The position numbers were made by a program, and so were the translations under genes. 8,947 bases of DNA from CAZWUZ01 sp964637655 [NCBI: uncultured bacterium] (lineage in GTDB: Bacteria > DAOPZR01): contig CAZWUZ010000162.1 in the NCBI GenBank assembly GCA_964637655.1, positions 1-8,947 of the forward strand, in the 5' to 3' direction. Of this stretch, positions 4,958-8,947 are shown piece by piece. Every line of letters begins with the position of its first letter. The first letter of the stretch is position 1. The notes beneath the pieces were generated by a model. The model was not told the origin of the DNA and made no database searches. It worked only from the letters and a program-made list of their open reading frames with translations.

Positions 4958-5021
4958 AGTATACCCGCAGTCACCCCGTACGCCTATTGGCGGTTCCCGC
5001 TATATGCTGACGTTTCTCCGC
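4958..5021 (-). promoter_or_regulatory. Shared promoter module, copy A (small exported protein)
   Basis: Read on the - strand: GCGGAGAA at 5021-5014, GTCAG at 5011-5007, box GGGAACCGCCAAT at 4998-4986, 22 bases, then TATACT at 4963-4958. The half-sites GCGGAGAA and GCGGGAAC are offset by 21 bp. The ATG of the 81-residue gene is 50 bases downstream of the -10. Confidence 0.75.
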
Positions 5022-5203
5022 GCTGAACACAGGTTCACGCCGTGGTGTTGACCTGATTCCTGAACCGGAAACTGACGGGCCGGGGTGGTCGGTCCGGCCG
5101 GTTGGCAGAAGTCACTCGGGAAGATACGTGGATGCGGGATGCGGGCAGTTTCGCGGACACCTGCTGCTGCGCTCCCGAACTGAGAGGGAAAACATGGGAA
5201 CCG
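5022..5203. other. Non-coding spacer between the exported-protein promoter and the palindromic repeat
   Basis: No start codon with a credible ribosome binding site and no coding signal was found on either strand. The only structure seen is an inverted repeat, GGCCGG (5078-5083) with CCGGCC (5094-5099). Confidence 0.4.
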
Positions 5204-5263
5204 CGTAACTGTTCACCCTCTCCCGCTGTGCAAAGCGGGCGACAGACGGGCTGAACAGTTGCG
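5204..5263. repeat. Palindromic intergenic repeat, copy 3 (long nested hairpin after the kinase gene)
   Basis: AACTGTTCA (5207-5215) pairs with TGAACAGTT (5252-5260), CCC (5216-5218) pairs with GGG (5248-5250), and CCCGCT (5222-5227) pairs with AGCGGG (5234-5239) in an inner stem. The block order CCTCTCCCGCT, AGCGGGCGA, CAGACGGGCTGAA, AGTT is shared with copy 1. It starts 20 bases after the stop of the histidine kinase gene and is the likely end of that transcript. Confidence 0.65.
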
Positions 5264-5283
5264 AAACCGCCCTGATTTAGTGC

Positions 5284-6162
5284 CTATCGTTCGGTAGTTG
5301 CGTATGCTGCGGTTGGGCACGGGAGGGGCGATGCTTCGCCCGTCTGTGCCCACCCGCCGGTGGGCAACTCGATGGTGAAGGTGCTCCCCTTGCCCGGCGC
5401 GCTTTCCGCCCAGACCCGGCCGCCATGGGCGGCAACCATCTTGCGCGCAATGGCCAGCCCCAGCCCGGTGCATTTTTCGCCTCCGGTCGGACGGCTGGCG
5501 CCCGGCACAAAGGGCTGAAAGATGCGTTCGAGTTCCGCCGGGGTGATCCCCGGCCCCTGATCACGCACGACAATCCGCACCACCGGGTGCTGAACAACCG
5601 TGCCCACGCTGATCGCGGTATGCGCCGGTGCATACTTGATGGCGTTGCCGATCAGGTTGTCCACCGCCTGCCGCAATTTCAGCGGGTCGGCGATGACCGT
5701 GACCGGCGCGGAGTCCGGGCCAAGCAGCAGGATGATCGACTTGTTCGCTGCCGCCGTCGCATGCAGGGCCAGCGCCTCACCCAGCAGCGCGGCAATTTCG
5801 ACCGGGGCCGGATGCAGCAGTATCCGCCCGGATTCAATCACGGCAAGGTCCAGCATGTCGTCCAGCAGCCGGAGCATGAATTCGCTCACCTGGTGAATGG
5901 TGCGCAGCGTCTGCCGCCGCTCTTCCGGCCGCATGGCGGTGGTCAACCCGTCGTTGAGCAGCAATTCGGTGTACCCGGAGATGACCGTGAGCGGACTGCG
6001 CAGGTCATGCGCCGCTATCCCCAGCAGTTCATACTCTTTGTCGGGACACTGCCGGTCGCGCCGCGCTGCCCCGCTGCGACTGTCCGCCGCCGCCGCCCGC
6101 CCGCTATCACTGCCTGATTGATGGGTGCCTGCACTCCGTGACCGCAATTCAATGCTTGCCAA
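5284..6162 (-). CDS. Soluble histidine kinase without a recognisable sensor domain
   Basis: The predicted 292-residue protein has a low-complexity N terminus (1-40), a HisKA domain with phospho-accepting H52 in GIAAHDLRSPLTVI, and a HATPase domain (about 155-267) with N169 and N173 in the N box, G1 motif DQGPG (201-205) and G2 motif CTGLGLA (231-237); the last visible HATPase strand is STFTIELP. No PAS, GAF, HAMP or membrane segment is present, so it probably takes its signal from a partner, plausibly the CheB/CheR/PAS protein encoded upstream. The start is uncertain: I favour TTG at 6162, which follows a run of G (6168-6173) and is 43 bases downstream of the -10 of module C. The frame is open to 6411, but that part overlaps the promoter and the end of the upstream gene and has no domain signal. 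The transcript probably ends at the palindromic repeat downstream. Confidence 0.85.
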   Translation of the reverse strand: MASIELRSRSAGTHQSGSDSGRAAAADSRSGAARRDRQCPDKEYELLGIAAHDLRSPLTVISGYTELLLNDGLTTAMRPEERRQTLRTIHQVSEFMLRLLDDMLDLAVIESGRILLHPAPVEIAALLGEALALHATAAANKSIILLLGPDSAPVTVIADPLKLRQAVDNLIGNAIKYAPAHTAISVGTVVQHPVVRIVVRDQGPGITPAELERIFQPFVPGASRPTGGEKCTGLGLAIARKMVAAHGGRVWAESAPGKGSTFTIELPTGGWAQTGEASPLPCPTAAYATTER

Positions 6163-6205
6163 TGTGTCCCCCCACTGCAGCGGAATGCCTGCCCTTGCGC
6201 TATTG

Positions 6206-6269
6206 AGTATAGCGACCCCGGCACGCCCCGACCATTGGCCTTTTCCGCATTGTACTGACAAATATCCGC
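6206..6269 (-). promoter_or_regulatory. Shared promoter module, copy C (histidine kinase)
   Basis: Read on the - strand: GCGGATAT at 6269-6262, GTCAG at 6259-6255, box GGAAAAGGCCAAT at 6246-6234, 22 bases, then TATACT at 6211-6206. The half-sites GCGGATAT and GCGGAAAA are offset by 21 bp. It lies in the gap between the CheB/CheR/PAS gene and the kinase gene, giving the kinase its own promoter. Confidence 0.75.
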
Positions 6270-6355
6270 AAGCCGCTGGAGTTTCGTTGTTGGCCGGCGC
6301 CCTCCCGCTCGCCTTCAGGCACACAGCAGCCCCATGCCGCCCGCGTGCCCCGGGT

Positions 6356-8947
6356 TCAGGGATTCTGCCGGCGCTCCGTGGTCGCAATGGCATACACTTC
6401 GCCGGCGGCATTCGTCAGGGCGGTGGCGATGAGCGAAATCTCCATGACGCTGCCGTCTTTGGCGAGGCGTTGCGTGTGATACGGTTCGATGAACGTACCC
6501 CCGCTGAGTTGGCGGACTCTGGTCAGTTCGCCTGCGCGCAGGCGCTCGGGGATCAGGGCGCTGATGTTCATCGCCAGCGCCTCGGTTTCGCTCCAGCCGT
6601 ACAGGCGCACCGCGCCCGGGTTCCAGGCGAGTATGCGGCCGTGCAGATCCTGCGCGGTAATGGCATCGTGCGCGTCCTTGACCACCACGGCGAGGCGCCG
6701 CAGCGGTTCGCTTTCCCGCAACTCCTCCTGCGCCTGCTTCATGCCGGTGATGTCGACGAAGGTGATGACCGCGCCCTCGATGACATTGGCCAAAGTGCGG
6801 TAGGGGAGGATGCGCATGGTATACCACTTCCCCTCCGTTGACTGCACTTCCCGCTCCTTGGGCAGCAGCGATTCCAAAACCGCCTGCACGTCGGGCACCA
6901 GGCGGTCATAGCCGACGAGGTTGGCGACCAGATGCGCCACGGGCCGGCCCACATCGCTCTGGATCAGGTTGATGATCTGCGTGGTGGCGGGGGTGAAGCG
7001 CAGGATGCGCAGGCGGTGATCGACGAACACGGTGCCGATGCCGGTGCCGGCCAGCAGGTTGTTCATGTCGTTGTTGACCCGCGACAGGTCCGTCACCTTG
7101 GTCTGCAATTCGTTGTTGACCGTCGCCAGTTCCTCATTGACCGACTGCAATTCCTCCTTGGAGGTTTCGAGTTCCTCGTTGGTCGATTGCAGTTCCTCGT
7201 TCACCGACTGCATCTCCTCGTTCGATGATTTGAGTTCTTCGTTGGAGGTTTCCAGTTCCTCGTTGGTGGACTGGAGATACTCCTCCTTGTTGCGCAATTC
7301 CTGCTTGAGCGCCGCAATGCTCGCCTCGGCCTCCGCCCCCGGACCGGCCGCTGCGTCCGGCACCGCTGCCTTATGGCCGGCCTCCGGCGCGTCTTCCATG
7401 ATGACTAAGTACAACGGCGTGTCCGCAGTCGCGTCGGTTACCGGGCGGACGGTGAGGTTGACCATGGTAAAATCGCCGTTGGTTTTCACCCACAGGCCAT
7501 CGTGGCGCACGGTTTCTTTGGTGCCCGCAGCCTTGTGCATGGTCATGATCAGTTCGCGGCGCAGCCCTTCGCGGGCCATTTTCAAAATGTTGTTCACTCC
7601 GCTGTCGCCGGCGGCCGGTTCGAGGTACATCCCGGTGCGGCCATGCAGGTAGATGATATCGCCTGCACCGTTGACCAGGGCCGCGGCCGGGGCAACCTGC
7701 TGCAGCAGCGCCCGCTCGGTCAGTTCGCGCGGAGTGCTGCTCCCCTTCAGGATCGCGGTGCGCGGCCGCGCCTGCTCCGGCGAGTCCAGCGGCGGGACGA
7801 ACCGCCCCGGGAGCGCGCGCCGGGTGCCCTGGAAATCCGCGGTGCGCCGGTAGAGTCGCGCCGTGCGGTCAAGGGCGGCGAACAGATCGCTGAACTCGCC
7901 CACGGTTTCGGAGGTGCCGAGGAGGAGATACCCGTCCGGGCGCAGGGCGTAGTGGAACATGAGCATGAGTTTTTTCTGCAGGTCGGTGCCCAGGTAAATC
8001 AGGAGGTTGCGGCAACTGATCAGGTCGAGCCGGGAAAAGGGCGGGTCCTTGATGACGTCCTGCTCGGAAAAGACCAGCAGGTCGCGGATGCTTTTATGGA
8101 TGCGATAGGCGGTGCCGCCCGGTTCGGCGGTAAACCAGCGCGCCAGCCGCTCCGGCGTGATGTCGGCGGCGATGCTGGCGGGATAGAGGCCGGCGCGGGC
8201 GGTGGCAATCGACTGGCTGTCGATGTCCGTGGCGAAGACCTGCACCGTATAGCCCTGCTTCCGCGACTCGAGCTGTTCCTGCAGCAGGATGGCGAGGGAA
8301 TAGGCCTCTTCACCGGTGGAGCAGCCGGCCGACCAGACGCGGATGGTGGCGCCCGCGGGCTTGCCGGCGAAAAGTTTCGGGATAACCTGTATGTCCAGCG
8401 CCGCAAACACCTCGGGATCGCGGAAGAAACTGGTCACGCCAATCAGCAGGTCGCGGAACAGCGCGTCGACTTCGGCCGGGGTCTGCTGCAGGTACTTGAC
8501 GTACCTGTCCAGTGTCTCGAACTGATGGACCGCCATGCGCCGTTCGATGCGGCGGTTGATGGTGCTGGACTTGTACTGGGAGAAATCGTGCCGGGTCTGG
8601 GCCCGCAGCAGAACGAAGATTTTTTTGACCGCGCTCTCCGCGGTGGGCGGCGGTTCGGCCGCATCGCGTTGTTTGTCCCCGAACGCGTGCGCGGCGTAGG
8701 CGATAAGCTGGGCCGGCATCGCCGCCGGCGGCAGTTCGTAATCGATCAGGCCGGTGCCGATGGCGCTGCGCGGCATGCCGTCGTACTCGGTGGTGCCGGG
8801 GTCCTGGGCCATGGCCATGCCCCCCTCGCCCTTGATCGCCCTGACCCCGAGCATGCCGTCGCTGCCGGTGCCGGAAAGGACAATGCCGATGGCCCGCTCA
8901 TGCTGGTCCGCGGCAAGCGAGCGGCAACAAAAGTCGATGGGCAAACG
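6356..8947 (-). CDS. CheB-CheR-PAS hybrid signalling protein (N terminus outside the window)
   Basis: The gene runs off the right edge; 863 codons are visible without an internal stop. Numbering from the TTG codon at 8944: residues 1-85 are the C-terminal part of a CheB methylesterase, with the catalytic Asp (D29) in GTGSDGMLG; its Ser and His would lie off-window. Residues about 105-370 are a CheR methyltransferase, with SFFRDPEVF, the SAM-binding WSAGCSTGEEAYSLA (204-218), ATDID (238-242), SCRNLLIYL (310-318) and LLLGTSETV. Residues 410-520 look PAS-like, 545-625 are a coiled coil of seven-residue NEEL-type repeats, and PAS domains follow at about 627-735 and 748-858. The protein ends just after the last PAS domain (ATTERRQNP) with no kinase domain, although many relatives continue into one. 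The separate soluble kinase follows 193 bases later. The role is likely sensory signalling with a methylation/demethylation module; substrate unknown. Confidence 0.92.
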   Translation of the reverse strand, partial: RLPIDFCCRSLAADQHERAIGIVLSGTGSDGMLGVRAIKGEGGMAMAQDPGTTEYDGMPRSAIGTGLIDYELPPAAMPAQLIAYAAHAFGDKQRDAAEPPPTAESAVKKIFVLLRAQTRHDFSQYKSSTINRRIERRMAVHQFETLDRYVKYLQQTPAEVDALFRDLLIGVTSFFRDPEVFAALDIQVIPKLFAGKPAGATIRVWSAGCSTGEEAYSLAILLQEQLESRKQGYTVQVFATDIDSQSIATARAGLYPASIAADITPERLARWFTAEPGGTAYRIHKSIRDLLVFSEQDVIKDPPFSRLDLISCRNLLIYLGTDLQKKLMLMFHYALRPDGYLLLGTSETVGEFSDLFAALDRTARLYRRTADFQGTRRALPGRFVPPLDSPEQARPRTAILKGSSTPRELTERALLQQVAPAAALVNGAGDIIYLHGRTGMYLEPAAGDSGVNNILKMAREGLRRELIMTMHKAAGTKETVRHDGLWVKTNGDFTMVNLTVRPVTDATADTPLYLVIMEDAPEAGHKAAVPDAAAGPGAEAEASIAALKQELRNKEEYLQSTNEELETSNEELKSSNEEMQSVNEELQSTNEELETSKEELQSVNEELATVNNELQTKVTDLSRVNNDMNNLLAGTGIGTVFVDHRLRILRFTPATTQIINLIQSDVGRPVAHLVANLVGYDRLVPDVQAVLESLLPKEREVQSTEGKWYTMRILPYRTLANVIEGAVITFVDITGMKQAQEELRESEPLRRLAVVVKDAHDAITAQDLHGRILAWNPGAVRLYGWSETEALAMNISALIPERLRAGELTRVRQLSGGTFIEPYHTQRLAKDGSVMEISLIATALTNAAGEVYAIATTERRQNP
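7097..7264 (-). repeat. Coding tandem repeat: eight 21-bp units encoding the coiled coil
   Basis: Eight consecutive seven-residue units with the pattern N-E-E-L-x-S/T-x (first unit NEELETS, last unit NNELQTK) are encoded in 168 bp inside the CheB-CheR-PAS gene. The repeat is characteristic of the linker between CheR and PAS parts in this family and probably forms a parallel coiled coil that passes signals between domains. Confidence 0.8.

Noticed and set aside
4609-4974. A 121-residue frame overlapping the exported-protein gene
   Set aside because: It starts inside promoter module A and is composed of Arg/Gly-rich out-of-frame sequence; the 81-residue frame has the ribosome binding site and signal peptide.
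6163-6411. N-terminal extension of the soluble kinase to 6411
   Set aside because: It overlaps the end of the upstream gene and promoter module C and shows no sensor domain or signal.
6784-6790. ATTGGCC inside the CheB-CheR-PAS gene as another promoter box
   Set aside because: No -10-like hexamer lies 22 bases away and it is inside a conserved PAS coding region.
7097-7264. Regular 21-bp periodicity as a possible CRISPR-like or satellite array
   Set aside because: It is a coding heptad repeat within an uninterrupted frame; units differ at synonymous positions and no unique spacers exist.
7032-7652. Long Ser-rich plus-strand frame opposite the coiled-coil region
   Set aside because: It is the antisense reading of the NEEL-type repeats, which gives Ser-rich sequence by codon complement.

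Overview
The window is GC-rich, tightly packed bacterial DNA. The GspG-like pseudopilin, VapBC-type toxin-antitoxin pair, CheB/CheR/PAS signalling hybrid and small stress-type membrane proteins fit a Pseudomonadota bacterium, probably beta or gamma. That placement is inference; no marker gene fixes the taxon.

Layout. At the left edge on the + strand is an AbrB-fold antitoxin plus PIN-domain toxin pair (82-748), flanked by copies of a small palindromic repeat. From 955 to the right edge every convincing gene is on the - strand. Read in the direction of transcription (right to left) these are: a CheB-CheR-PAS protein cut by the window edge (6356-8947); a soluble histidine kinase (5284-6162); a palindromic repeat (5204-5263); a small probably exported protein (4662-4907); a coupled operon of short ORF, stand-alone receiver protein and possibly another short ORF (4514-3737); two small membrane proteins (3661-3214); a receiver-histidine kinase hybrid (3094-1823); and a short ORF followed by a GspG-like pseudopilin (1693-955). 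No tRNA, rRNA, CRISPR array, transposase or phage gene was seen.

The main result is a promoter module repeated four times on the - strand (1748-1811, 4564-4627, 4958-5021, 6206-6269). Each copy has a GTCAG element, a GGRAA..GCCAAT box at identical spacing, exactly 22 bases, and then a TATACT or TACACT -10 hexamer. Each copy lies 43 to 54 bases upstream of a start codon that I could place independently by its ribosome binding site. Inside each copy the two halves look like a direct repeat offset by 21 bp, as expected for a tandem-binding activator. The module links four transcription units (short ORF plus pseudopilin, short ORF plus receiver, exported small protein, histidine kinase) into one apparent regulon, and it is what shows that several very short ORFs are genuine genes.

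Working model (inference): a signalling island in which a chemotaxis-like CheB/CheR/PAS sensor, two histidine kinases and an atypical receiver act around an unknown activator of the shared promoter, with small envelope proteins and one pseudopilin as co-regulated outputs. Both receiver domains lack a normally conserved active-site residue, so signal flow may be unconventional.
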